From Tamlana sp. I1 (GTDB lineage Bacteria > Bacteroidota > Bacteroidia > Flavobacteriales > Flavobacteriaceae): a stretch of DNA of 64,000 nucleotides. The stretch covers positions 246,861 through 310,860 of the forward strand of contig NZ_JACLAF010000003.1 of assembly GCF_015355625.1 (NCBI RefSeq), given 5' to 3'. Of the stretch, positions 18,275-28,400 are shown piece by piece. The notes below the pieces were generated by a model. The model worked only from the letters and a program-made list of their open reading frames with translations, was not told the DNA's origin and did not search any database. Position 1 is the stretch's first letter. Each line of letters begins with the position of its first letter. Both the position numbers and the translations under genes were made by a program.

Positions 18275-19135
18275 ATGACATTATATCCCATTAACGCAGG
18301 CAATTTTAAACTCGATGGTGGCGCTATGTTTGGCGTGGTTCCTAAATCCATTTGGAACAGAACCAATCCCGCAGATGCCAATAATATGATTGATATCGCC
18401 TCTCGATGTCTTCTTATCGAAGATGGTAACCGCCTTATTTTAATAGATAACGGCATGGGAAATAAACAATCGGATAAATTTTTTGGGTATTACCACATGT
18501 GGGGCAACTTTAGTTTAGACAGCTCTTTAAAACAATACGGATTTCATCGCGATGATATTACCGATGTTTTTTTAACCCATTTACATTTTGATCATTGTGG
18601 CGGAAGCATTCAATGGAATAAAGACAAAACAGGTTATGAAACGGCTTTTAAAAATGCACATTTTTGGACTAACGAAAACCATTGGCAATGGGCAACACAA
18701 CCCAATCGCCGTGAAAAAGCCTCTTTCTTAAAGGAAAACATCCTGCCTATGGAAGAGAGCGGACAACTAAAATTTACCGCGCTTCCAGAACATGATATGC
18801 TTAAAAACTCTGCCTTGGGTTTCGATATTTTTTTCGCCAACGGCCACACCGAAAAGCAAATGATTCCTATCATTAAATATCAAGACAAAACCATTGCATT
18901 TATGGCCGATTTATTACCTACTGTTGGGCATTTACCACTACCCTACGTGATGGGCTACGATACTAGGCCTTTACTTACCATGGATGAAAAAGAAAAGTTT
19001 TTAAACATGGCAGCCGATAACAATCTTTATTTATTTTTAGAACACGATGCCCATAACGAAATAATTACCCTGCAACATACCGAAAAAGGCGTACGCTTAA
19101 AAAATACATTTAAAACACAAGATATATTCAATTAA
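18275..19135 (+). CDS. MBL-fold metallo-hydrolase
   Basis: A 286-residue cytoplasmic protein of the metallo-beta-lactamase fold. The zinc signature HLHFDHCGG (HxHxDH) is near residue 108, a later GHTEKQ supplies another metal ligand, and further conserved positions are MADLLPT and EHDAHNEI. The profile resembles lactonase and AHL-lactonase-like hydrolases, but the substrate is unknown. ATG 18275 is preferred to the upstream TTG at 18266, which lies inside the promoter box. It is followed after 25 bp by the S8 peptidase gene and is probably co-transcribed with it. Confidence 0.85.
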   Translation: MTLYPINAGNFKLDGGAMFGVVPKSIWNRTNPADANNMIDIASRCLLIEDGNRLILIDNGMGNKQSDKFFGYYHMWGNFSLDSSLKQYGFHRDDITDVFLTHLHFDHCGGSIQWNKDKTGYETAFKNAHFWTNENHWQWATQPNRREKASFLKENILPMEESGQLKFTALPEHDMLKNSALGFDIFFANGHTEKQMIPIIKYQDKTIAFMADLLPTVGHLPLPYVMGYDTRPLLTMDEKEKFLNMAADNNLYLFLEHDAHNEIITLQHTEKGVRLKNTFKTQDIFN

Positions 19136-19160
19136 AAACAGACACATTAAAATGGTAACT

Positions 19161-20771
19161 ATGAAAACATTTAAAACAATAGCAACATCAGCTTTTGCAG
19201 CTGTATTACTTTATGGCTGCGGTGGAACGGCAAGCATTGCATCTACCCCAGTTGAAAATATTGATTCATCTCCTTTAAAAGTTTCAGAACTTACCGAAGC
19301 CGAAGCTCACAATTGGGGACATTTAGATCTTGTTAAAGATACCATCCCTGGAATGAGTGTCGATAAAGCTTACGCTGAATTAATTAAAAATAAAAAAGGT
19401 AAAAAGGTTATTGTTGCTGTTATCGATTCTGGAATTGATATCGATCATGAAGATTTAAGAGAAAACGTTTGGACCAACGAAGGTGAAATTCCAAACAATG
19501 GTATCGATGATGACAAAAACGGTTATGTTGACGATGTACACGGTTGGAACTTTTTAGGAAAAGGCTACAACGAACAACTAGAAATGGTTAGAATTATCGT
19601 GCATGGCGATAAAAATTCTGAAGACTATAAAAAAGCGAATGCAGAATTTGATTCAGAATACGAAAAATGGTTAGCTAGAAAACTTCAATACGATCAAATT
19701 TATGGCTTTATAAAAGATTCTGATGATGCCCTTACAAAACACTTCGGAAAAGCCGATTATACCAAAGAAGAAGTAAAAGAAATCACTACAACCGATGCCG
19801 ATTTGTTGAAAGCAAAACAAATGGCCATGAATATGTACGCCAACGGTATGGACTCTTTATCTGGTGCTAAAAAAGAAATTGAAGGTTACCTTGAAAGTAT
19901 TAACGACCGTTTAAACTACAATTTAAATAAAGAATTTAGTGGCCGTGTAACTGGTGACGATCCAGACGATATGTCTACCAAATATTATGGCGACGGAAAT
20001 GTAAAACCTGTAGTTAAAACCGAAAGCCATGGTACGCACGTAGCAGGAATTATTGCTGCAGTTCGTAACAACGGCAAAGGTGCCAATGGAGTAGCAAATA
20101 ATGTAGAAATTATGAGTGTGAGAACCGTGCCTAATGGCGATGAGTACGATAAAGATGTGGCTTTATCTATTCGTTACGCTGTAGATAATGGCGCTAAAGT
20201 AATTAACGGAAGTTTTGGTAAAAGCTATTCGCCGCATAGCGATTGGGTTCGCGATGCTATAACCTATGCTGCAAAAAACGATGTGGTTTTTGTACACGCT
20301 GCAGGAAACGACAGTAATGATGTAGACGTTAAAGACAACTTTCCAGATGATAATATCAATGGTAAAGAAATTTCAGATACTTATATTAGAGTAGGCGCTT
20401 TAGCCCCAACTTACGGTTCTAAAATGGTGGCTGGATTCTCGAATTACGGAAAGGTGAATGTTGATGTTTTTGCTCCAGGAGCAAGTATTTACTCAACAAC
20501 TCCAGAAAACGAATACGACACTAAAGGCGGAACCTCTATGGCGGCTCCAGCTGTTGCAGGTGTGGCTGCTTTAATCCGTTCTTATTTCCCAAAATTAACG
20601 GCAGCTCAAGTAAAACAAATTATTTTAGACTCTGGTTTAGCCATTAACAGAAAAGTTATTGTTGGTGGAGATACTGCTGATATTAGACCTTTTGCTGATT
20701 TAACAAAATCTGGAAAAATGGTTAACGCTTATAACGCTTTAATTATGGCTGCAAAAATGTCTGCTGAATAA
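19161..20771 (+). CDS. Subtilisin-like S8 serine peptidase, lipoprotein
   Basis: The product (536 residues from MKTFKTIATSA) has a lipoprotein signal ending in the lipobox LLYGC, so it is anchored in the envelope. The catalytic triad is visible: Asp near residue 89 (AVIDSGIDIDHEDL), His near 290 (ESHGTHVAGII) and Ser near 459 (GGTSMAAPAVAG). Between Asp and His lie about 200 residues, far more than in subtilisin, starting with a DDDKNGYVDDVHGWNF segment (likely calcium site) and continuing as a charged helical insertion. ATG 19161 is chosen over 19152 because the signal sequence begins there. No T9SS sorting tail is present. Confidence 0.9.
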   Translation: MKTFKTIATSAFAAVLLYGCGGTASIASTPVENIDSSPLKVSELTEAEAHNWGHLDLVKDTIPGMSVDKAYAELIKNKKGKKVIVAVIDSGIDIDHEDLRENVWTNEGEIPNNGIDDDKNGYVDDVHGWNFLGKGYNEQLEMVRIIVHGDKNSEDYKKANAEFDSEYEKWLARKLQYDQIYGFIKDSDDALTKHFGKADYTKEEVKEITTTDADLLKAKQMAMNMYANGMDSLSGAKKEIEGYLESINDRLNYNLNKEFSGRVTGDDPDDMSTKYYGDGNVKPVVKTESHGTHVAGIIAAVRNNGKGANGVANNVEIMSVRTVPNGDEYDKDVALSIRYAVDNGAKVINGSFGKSYSPHSDWVRDAITYAAKNDVVFVHAAGNDSNDVDVKDNFPDDNINGKEISDTYIRVGALAPTYGSKMVAGFSNYGKVNVDVFAPGASIYSTTPENEYDTKGGTSMAAPAVAGVAALIRSYFPKLTAAQVKQIILDSGLAINRKVIVGGDTADIRPFADLTKSGKMVNAYNALIMAAKMSAE

Positions 20772-20796
20772 TTTTAAGTTCATTAAAAAATAAATT

Positions 20797-20874
20797 ATGT
20801 CTGTTGCACATCGTCGGGTTCTCATAAACTTTAGTTTATAAAACACGCGATAATGTCCAACAGGCATTTTTTTT
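20797..20874 (+). terminator. Long imperfect hairpin with T-run between two peptidase genes
   Basis: Arms 20797-20830 (starting ATGTCTGTTG) and 20833-20867 (ending CAACAGGCAT) are nearly reverse complementary over about 34 bases with a very short loop, and eight Ts follow. It ends the S8 transcript. The arms are much longer than a usual terminator stem, suggesting a palindromic repeat used as terminator. Confidence 0.7.
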
Positions 20875-20907
20875 ATAATTTTAGAATAACCTTTTTATAC
20901 CTATTAT

Positions 20908-22758
20908 ATGAAACGTTTTTTTTACACGGTATTTTGTGTTTCCCTTCTATTTTCTTGTAAACCTTCACAAAATGCAACGGCTTCAAAAACATCTGAAACA
21001 GCTTCAGCAGCTTCTAATAACCAAAGCACTTGCACGTATTGGCAACAGCATGTCGATTACAAAATGGACATTGATGTTGATGTAAAAACCTATCAGTATA
21101 AAGGCAAGCAGCAATTGGTTTACACCAACAATTCGCCCGACGTTTTAAACAAAGTCTTTTATCATTTATACCTAAATGCCTTTCAACCTGGAAGCGAAAT
21201 GGATGTGCGTTCGCGTACAATTCCCGATCCAGATAAACGTGTTGGAGATAGAATTAGCAAGTTAAAACCTAATGAAATAGGCTACATAAAAGTAAATTCA
21301 CTAAAACAAAACGGTTCTAAACTTAGTTATGAAACCGTTGGAACTGTTTTAGAAGTCGCTTTAGCAAAACCCATACAGCCCGGAGAAAGTGTCACTTTCG
21401 ATATGGATTTTGATGCGCAACTCCCTATTCAAATTCGTCGTTCTGGACGAAACAATAAAGAAGGTGTAGCGCTTTCCATGACACAATGGTACCCTAAGTT
21501 AGCCGAATACGATTATGAAGGTTGGCACGCCGATCCTTACATTGGTAGAGAGTTTTACGGTGTTTGGGGCGATTTTGATGTGACCCTTCATATTGATAAA
21601 AATTATGTGGTTGGTGGAACCGGTTATCTTCAAAATCCGAATGAAGTGGGTTATGGTTACGAAACCGGAACTGTTAAGCGACCAAATTCCGATAAATTAA
21701 CCTGGCATTTTAAGGCACCAAATGTACACGATTTTACTTGGGCAGCCGATCCTGATTATCGTCATGATACCATGCAAGTTCCTAACGGGCCTCTACTCCA
21801 CTTTTTATATAAAAGTACCATGCCTAAGGACAAGTTAGAAAACTGGAAAAAATTACAACCTAAAGCGGTTGAACTCATGCAGTTTTACAGCGAAAATATT
21901 GGGAAATACCCTTACGATCAATACTCTATCATTCAAGGTGGCGATGGTGGAATGGAATACGCCATGTGTACTTTAATTCTTGGTGAAGGTGAATTTGATG
22001 GTTTATTTGGTGTTACGGCACATGAAATGGCACACTCTTGGTTTCAGTTTTTATTAGCCACAAACGAATTAACAAACTACTGGATGGATGAAGGGTTTAC
22101 ACAGTATTTTGGCGAGCTTGCTGGAAGCAAAATAATAAACACCTCCTTTAAAAAGGAAACAAAACAAACCTATGATGTGTATGCTTATTATGCAAATTCT
22201 GGAACAGAACAACCCTTAACCACGCAGGCAGATCGCTTTAATTATAACCGTTCATCATCCATTGCAGCCTATTACAAAGGTTATGTGTTTTTAAACCAAT
22301 TGGCTTATGTTATCGGACAAGAAAATCAAGAGAAAACCATAAAAGAATACTTTAAAGCGTGGGCGTTTAAACACCCTAATGGTAACGATTTTATTCGCAT
22401 TGCTGAAAAAGTTTCTGACTTAGAATTAGACTGGTATTTAAACGATTTTACTCGTACAACAAACACCATTGATTATGGCGTAAAAACTGTTGAAGGGAAA
22501 ACCATAACTTTAGAACGCATCGGGTTAATGCCTATGCCTATAGATTTATCGGTAACCTACACCGATGGTTCTACGGAAGATTTTTACATTCCGCTTCAAA
22601 TGATGCGTGGCGAAAAACCAACAACAGCAACCACCATTAAAGATTGGGCGTGGTCCTACCCGACTTACACTTTTGAAGCTTCAAAAACTGTAAAGTCGGT
22701 AACCATCGACCCCAACGAAATGATGGCCGATGTGGATAGAAAAAATAATAAGAAGTAA
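20908..22758 (+). CDS. M1 family metallopeptidase (aminopeptidase N-like), lipoprotein
   Basis: A 616-residue zinc peptidase. It begins with a lipoprotein signal (MKRFFYTVFCVSLLFSCKPS; lipobox LLFSC). The zinc site HEMAH is at about residues 372-376, with the third ligand Glu near 395 in NYWMDEGFTQYFGE, matching HExxH-x18-E of M1. The N-terminal beta domain (about 45-270) precedes a GGDGGMEYAMCTLI motif, the GxMEN-like substrate-binding segment. A periplasmic or surface aminopeptidase degrading peptides for uptake is the likely role. The promoter lies just after the long hairpin at 20797-20874. Confidence 0.9.
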   Translation: MKRFFYTVFCVSLLFSCKPSQNATASKTSETASAASNNQSTCTYWQQHVDYKMDIDVDVKTYQYKGKQQLVYTNNSPDVLNKVFYHLYLNAFQPGSEMDVRSRTIPDPDKRVGDRISKLKPNEIGYIKVNSLKQNGSKLSYETVGTVLEVALAKPIQPGESVTFDMDFDAQLPIQIRRSGRNNKEGVALSMTQWYPKLAEYDYEGWHADPYIGREFYGVWGDFDVTLHIDKNYVVGGTGYLQNPNEVGYGYETGTVKRPNSDKLTWHFKAPNVHDFTWAADPDYRHDTMQVPNGPLLHFLYKSTMPKDKLENWKKLQPKAVELMQFYSENIGKYPYDQYSIIQGGDGGMEYAMCTLILGEGEFDGLFGVTAHEMAHSWFQFLLATNELTNYWMDEGFTQYFGELAGSKIINTSFKKETKQTYDVYAYYANSGTEQPLTTQADRFNYNRSSSIAAYYKGYVFLNQLAYVIGQENQEKTIKEYFKAWAFKHPNGNDFIRIAEKVSDLELDWYLNDFTRTTNTIDYGVKTVEGKTITLERIGLMPMPIDLSVTYTDGSTEDFYIPLQMMRGEKPTTATTIKDWAWSYPTYTFEASKTVKSVTIDPNEMMADVDRKNNKK

Positions 22759-22778
22759 CCATTTATTAAATCATTTTA

Positions 22779-22816
22779 AAAAGCCCTTTTGTTAATTCGA
22801 AAGGGCTTTTTATTTT
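22779..22816 (+). terminator. Intrinsic terminator after the M1 peptidase gene
   Basis: AAAAGCCCTTTT, loop GTTAATTCG and AAAGGGCTTTTT form a strong stem with a T-rich tail 21 bp past the stop. Confidence 0.85.
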
Positions 22817-22999
22817 ACGTTTATTAAGCTACCCCCGATAATCCATACTGGATATATTGTAGCTCACTTTAATAACAACAAAAACTTCTTCGTTTAGATT
22901 CTCCTTTCAAGAGGACTTTAAGAGCCTGTTTTCCTAGTTTCAAAACTTCACCAAATTAAAAGAAACCTAAAATCACCCTAAACCCTATTAAATTTTTAA

Positions 23000-23007
23000 T
23001 ACATTTG
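23000..23007 (+). promoter_or_regulatory. Promoter -7 box TACATTTG of the thiamine operon
   Basis: Match to TAnnTTTG placed 6 bp before the first base of the TPP riboswitch, so transcription would start at the aptamer's P1 helix. Confidence 0.6.
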
Positions 23008-23013
23008 TAATGT

Positions 23014-23095
23014 AAACTTTAGGGGTGTTCGTTAAATCGAACTGAGAAAAACCCTTTGAACCTGATGCGGTTAGTACCGCCGAAGGGAAAAGTTG
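23014..23095 (+). ncRNA. TPP riboswitch (THI box)
   Basis: The aptamer core is plain: AGGGGTG, then CTGAGA, ACCCTTTGAACCTGAT, GCGGTTAGTACCGC and CGAAGGGA. P1 is AACTTT with AAAGTT at the two ends. It precedes thiS and the whole thiamine operon and should turn expression down when thiamine pyrophosphate binds. Downstream, at about 23095-23131, GAAAAG and CTTTTC enclose a smaller CACAT/ATGTG hairpin that could be the expression platform. Confidence 0.95.
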
Positions 23096-23217
23096 AAAAG
23101 CACATTGCAATATGTGTTTACAAACCTTTTCATTTTAGTGCCAACATGCGCACTTTCTTTTCAAAGCCCATTTTTCTCGACCCTTAAAAATTTACAGCAT
23201 ATTTAAATATTCTGTTT

Positions 23218-23420
23218 ATGATTAAAATACGGGTTAACGAGAAAATTTTAGAGGTTGCTAAAGACTTCAATATTCTTCAATTACTAGAAAAATTAAACAC
23301 ATCCCAAAATGGTATCGCGGTTGCTATAAACAGCGCCATTATTTCACGTGATTCTTGGGCTTCGCAAAATTTTTCCGAAAACGATAACATTCTCATTATA
23401 CAGGCTACACAGGGCGGGTA

Positions 23421-23421
<1 letters not shown>
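23218..23421 (+). CDS. thiS: Sulfur carrier protein ThiS
   Basis: A 67-residue ubiquitin-like protein ending in the diagnostic Gly-Gly (IIQATQGG). ThiF-type enzymes adenylate the terminal glycine, after which it carries sulfur as thiocarboxylate to thiazole synthase ThiG. It is the first gene after the riboswitch. ATG 23218 gives the usual length for the family. Confidence 0.93.
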
Positions 23422-25373
<1,952 letters not shown>

Positions 25374-25387
25374 TCAATATTCAATTT

Positions 25388-25435
25388 ACAATGTGCAATG
25401 AACAATTACATCCAGTTATTAAAATTGCACATTGT
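25388..25435. repeat. Short inverted repeat before the thiE-like gene
   Basis: Perfect 12-base arms 25388-25399 (ACAATGTGCAAT) and 25424-25435 (ATTGCACATTGT) in the thiC/thiE-like spacer. They belong to the CAATGAACAATT-type microrepeat family that recurs at 26030-26130 and 26530-26580. Confidence 0.7.
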
Positions 25436-25460
25436 CAATTGTTAATTATCAATTGACAAA

Positions 25461-26045
25461 ATGATAGTCCTTATAGCTCCAGAAAATGATATTCCAAACG
25501 AAATTGAAATACTACATCAGCTATTTCAAGAAGGTTTACAATATTATCATTTAAGAAAACCAAGTAAAACTTACGAGCAATACGTGAACTACTTAAATCA
25601 AATTGATAATAAATATCACAATAGGGTAGTCGTGCATCATTTTCATGAATTGGTAAATGCATTTGAACTAAAGGGGATTCATTTTCAGGAACAAAAAAGA
25701 CGGGATCATATCGATAATCCAGGGCAGTATTTTAAAAATTTAAATATGTTCGGAAAAACAATTAGTGCTTCCTTTCATAGTCCTGAAGAACTAGAAAAAT
25801 GTTATTTCGAATTCGATTATCATTTGTTAAGTCCCGTGTTTTCATCCATATCTAAAAAAGGCTATGAAGGTCGCGAATTTGATGTGAATCATATTGATAA
25901 AACCATTATTGGTATGGGAGGCGTAACAACCAAAAACCTCAGCGAATTTAAAAAATTAGGCTATAAAGGTGTTGGTGTTTTAGGTGGTATTTGGCATAGT
26001 GAAAACCCTGTGGAAGATTTTATAACAATGAACAATTGGCAATGA
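25461..26045 (+). CDS. Thiamine phosphate synthase-like protein (ThiE/TenI family paralogue)
   Basis: A 194-residue TIM-barrel protein related to ThiE and TenI. Visible marks: YYHLRKPS near residue 29, ISASFHSPEEL, DYHLLSPVF, then IGMGGVTTKNL and GYKGVGVLGGIW. It is shorter and more divergent than the thiE product encoded at 27625 and lacks some phosphate-binding residues, so it may be a TenI-like aminotransferase/isomerase helper or a second synthase. The last codons (MNNWQ) are encoded by the CAATGAACAATTGGC microrepeat that runs on past the stop. Confidence 0.82.
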   Translation: MIVLIAPENDIPNEIEILHQLFQEGLQYYHLRKPSKTYEQYVNYLNQIDNKYHNRVVVHHFHELVNAFELKGIHFQEQKRRDHIDNPGQYFKNLNMFGKTISASFHSPEELEKCYFEFDYHLLSPVFSSISKKGYEGREFDVNHIDKTIIGMGGVTTKNLSEFKKLGYKGVGVLGGIWHSENPVEDFITMNNWQ

Positions 26046-26130
26046 ACAATTAGCAATGAACAATTGGTAATGAACAATTAGTAATGAACAATGTACAATC
26101 TGCAATTGAAAATTAGCAATTTGCCGTTAA
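26030..26130. repeat. Tandem CAATGAACAATTRG microrepeat array
   Basis: About four imperfect copies of a 14-mer (AATGAACAATTAGC / AATGAACAATTGGT) run from the end of the thiE-like gene toward the four-helix-bundle gene. The unit AATGAACAATGTACAAT at 26083-26099 has an exact 17-base inverted copy at 26547-26563, on the far side of that gene and inside the start of thiD. Confidence 0.8.
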
Positions 26131-26146
26131 CAATTTATAATTAAGA

Positions 26147-26500
26147 ATGGGCAATAATATTATTTTAGACAAGACCTATAGTTTCGCTGTTTTAATGGTC
26201 AAACTGTCTCAAAAATTAGTTTCAGAAAAGAAAGAATATGTTTTATCAAAACAAATACTTCGTTCAGGGACTTCTGTTGGAGCAAATACTGAAGAAGCTA
26301 TCGGTGGAATATCTAAAAAAGATTTTATTGCTAAGTTATCCATAGCATACAAAGAAGCACGAGAAACAAAATACTGGTTGCGAATTTTAAAAGACACGGG
26401 GTACATTACAGAAAACGAATTTCAAAAATATTTTGTTGCCATTGAAGAAATTTTAAAAATACTGTTTTCAATAATAAAATCATCTAGAAATAATTTGTAA
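26147..26500 (+). CDS. Four-helix-bundle protein of the S23/IVP family
   Basis: A 117-residue, almost wholly helical protein: TYSFAVLMVKLSQKLVS, VLSKQILRSGTSVGANTEEA, KDFIAKLSIAYKEARETKYWL and the last helix to the end. The RSGTSVGANxEEA segment is the hallmark of the proteins first found inside intervening sequences of 23S rRNA genes, a fold shared with the Avd accessory protein of diversity-generating retroelements. Here it sits inside a thiamine operon, flanked by inverted microrepeats. No link to thiamine is known; it looks like a passenger. Cellular function unknown. Confidence 0.85.
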   Translation: MGNNIILDKTYSFAVLMVKLSQKLVSEKKEYVLSKQILRSGTSVGANTEEAIGGISKKDFIAKLSIAYKEARETKYWLRILKDTGYITENEFQKYFVAIEEILKILFSIIKSSRNNL

Positions 26501-26504
26501 AATA

Positions 26505-27326
26505 ATGTCAAAAAACAAAACACATATTAATAATTGTTCTATGCCAATTGTACATTGTTCATTGCCAATTGATAATTGCATTTTAACCATCGCAGGACAC
26601 GATCCTTCGGGAGGTGCCGGATTGACTTCAGACATTAAAACGTTTGAAGCTCATGGTTTTTATGGTCTTTCGGTTTGTACAGCTATTACCGTGCAAAATG
26701 ATACCGACTTTAAAAACTGTTTTTGGATAAACGCTCAGGTTATTTTAGACCAAATAGAAACACTTTTCGAACGTTTTAAAATTAATGTGGTTAAGATTGG
26801 CATTGTAGAAAATTGGGAAACCCTAAACCTCATTTTAAATAAATTACACGATTTAAACCCTGAAATTAAAGTGGTTTTAGATCCTATTTTTAAAGCCAGT
26901 TCTGGTTTCGATTTTCATTCAACAGAGAATCAAAATCTATTAGATAATATTTGGAAAAAGTGTTTCATCATTACCCCTAATTATGATGAAATTAAAAGCT
27001 TATATCCCAAATTAACTGTTGAAGAAACTATAGAACATATTTCAATTTTTACTCAAATTTATTTAAAAGGCGGTCATAGAACCGATAAAACAGGTTGGGA
27101 CGAATTGTATTTCGATAAAACAGATGCGATTCAAATTTATCCTATTTACAAAACCATTTACGAAAAACATGGAAGTGGTTGTGTGTTATCATCGAGTTTA
27201 GCCTGTAATATCGCCGCAGGTTTTCCTTTAAACGATGCTGCAATAAACACCAAAATATATACTGAAAATTTTCTGAGAAGTCATGAAGGCTTGTTGGGAA
27301 GGCATGTACTGATGAATAGTTATTAA
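26505..27326 (+). CDS. thiD: Hydroxymethylpyrimidine/phosphomethylpyrimidine kinase ThiD
   Basis: A 273-residue ribokinase-fold enzyme that phosphorylates HMP and HMP-P to HMP-PP. Marks: LTIAGHDPSGGAGLTSDIKT near residue 28, SVCTAITVQN, KIGIV, VLDPIFKASSG, ITPNYDEI and HGSGCVLSSSLA (anion hole and catalytic base region). Family members normally start a few residues before LTIAGHD; here about 25 extra residues (NNCSMPIVHCSLPIDNC) are encoded by microrepeat DNA. The start ATG at 26505 is 2 bp after the preceding stop, but a later in-frame ATG at 26541 is also possible. Confidence 0.93.
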   Translation: MSKNKTHINNCSMPIVHCSLPIDNCILTIAGHDPSGGAGLTSDIKTFEAHGFYGLSVCTAITVQNDTDFKNCFWINAQVILDQIETLFERFKINVVKIGIVENWETLNLILNKLHDLNPEIKVVLDPIFKASSGFDFHSTENQNLLDNIWKKCFIITPNYDEIKSLYPKLTVEETIEHISIFTQIYLKGGHRTDKTGWDELYFDKTDAIQIYPIYKTIYEKHGSGCVLSSSLACNIAAGFPLNDAAINTKIYTENFLRSHEGLLGRHVLMNSY

Positions 27327-27568
27327 TAGGAGTTAAGAAAACAAGGCCTTAGAAGAAATAAAAAATGGAAAAGACTAAAACTTTTGAAGCTTTAATGGTT
27401 TGGCAAACAGGACATGAATTTGTTCTGGAGGTTTATAAAATCACGAAATATTTCCTAAAAGATGTCGTTTACGGCTTAACTTCACCGTTTAGGCGTACTG
27501 CCATTTCAATAACCGCAACTATTTCAGAAGGTTACAAAAAATTAAGCACTACATAATTCTAACTCCTA
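27327..27568. repeat. Short inverted repeats bracketing a truncated four-helix-bundle ORF
   Basis: TAGGAGTTAAGAA at 27327-27339 and its near-exact inverse TTCTAACTCCTA at 27557-27568 enclose the truncated S23-type ORF. One base differs in length. Confidence 0.65.
27365..27556 (+). pseudogene. Truncated S23-type four-helix-bundle ORF
   Basis: The 63 codons match the first half of the S23/IVP family: an FEALMVWQTGHEFVLEVYKI first helix, then YGLTSPFRRTAISITATISEGYKKLS with the conserved second-helix motif (R-A-S-I-x-A-x-ISEG). It stops right after that motif, whereas full-length members run to about 115-120 residues. The missing half is not found downstream, since inverted repeats and thiE follow. 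A deletion is the likely cause. It is the second such gene in the operon and belongs to a different subgroup from the one at 26147. Confidence 0.75.
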
Positions 27569-27593
27569 AAATTCAATTTTAACTTTTTAACGA

Positions 27594-28316
27594 CATAACT
27601 GCATAACTAGAAAATTATAAACAAATGATACCAAAATTACATTACATATCACAAGGCAATTCACCAAAAGAACATCTTGAAAACATTCAAAAAGCATGTC
27701 AGTCTGGAGCCGAATTGGTGCAATTACGTATAAAAGGGGTTTCAGAAAAAAAGATTTTAAAAGCTGCTGAAGAAGCCAGAGAAATCACCAACCATTACCA
27801 AACACGATTAATTATAAACGACCACTATAAAATTGCTAAAGCCGTAAAAGCCGATGGGGTTCATTTAGGAAAAACAGATACCTGCCCTAGCATCGCACGA
27901 AAAGAATTATACAGCTGGCAAATTATTGGAGGCACCGCAAACACCCTTAAGGATTGTAAAGATTTAGTAGATAAAAACGTTGATTATATTGGTTTAGGTC
28001 CTTATAGATTTACAACTACTAAAGAAAATTTAAGTCCCGAAATTGGCTTCAGTGGTTATTTAACCATCCTTGGAAAGCTGCACAGTAAAATTCCGGTTAT
28101 CGCCATTGGAGGCATTACCACACACGATGTTTCCGAATTGCTTGAAACTGGTGTTTATGGCATCGCCGTTTCGGGAGAAATTACCAAAAACTTTAATACG
28201 ATCAAGGCATTTAAGGAGCTATTAAAAGGCCCTGAAACTCTTGAAGAACAAGTTTGGAAACCTAAAGACATTTGACGCTTTAAAAAGTTATAAGATTATA
28301 TAGTTATGCTGTTATA
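27594..28316. repeat. Inverted CATAACTGCATAACT microrepeats flanking thiE
   Basis: CATAACTGCATAACT at 27594-27608, upstream of thiE, is matched at 13 of 15 positions by the reverse complement of 28302-28316 just downstream. The downstream side continues as AT-rich GTTATAATGTTAAATAGTT. Confidence 0.55.
27625..28275 (+). CDS. thiE: Thiamine phosphate synthase ThiE
   Basis: A 216-residue TIM barrel that joins HMP-PP to thiazole phosphate, giving thiamine phosphate. Marks in order: AELVQLRIKG near residue 33, RLIINDHYKIAKAVKADGVHLGK (pyrophosphate and metal site), IIGGTANT, DYIGLGPYRFTTTKEN, IPVIAIGGITTHDV and GIAVSGEI. All core residues expected for an active enzyme appear present, unlike the more divergent paralogue at 25461. 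Confidence 0.95.
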   Translation: MIPKLHYISQGNSPKEHLENIQKACQSGAELVQLRIKGVSEKKILKAAEEAREITNHYQTRLIINDHYKIAKAVKADGVHLGKTDTCPSIARKELYSWQIIGGTANTLKDCKDLVDKNVDYIGLGPYRFTTTKENLSPEIGFSGYLTILGKLHSKIPVIAIGGITTHDVSELLETGVYGIAVSGEITKNFNTIKAFKELLKGPETLEEQVWKPKDI

Positions 28317-28400
28317 ATGTTAAATAGTTAAAATAAATACGATAACATTTACAAATTCTATAGCACCTTAACCATATAATCGCTATCACAAATAAAAAAC

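Noticed and set aside
25388..26130. CRISPR-like array in the thiamine operon
   Set aside because: The repeats are short, adjacent and without unique spacers, and no cas genes are near; they are microrepeats.
26147..27556. Diversity-generating retroelement suggested by the Avd-like fold
   Set aside because: No reverse transcriptase, template repeat or variable repeat is present; only S23-type genes are seen.
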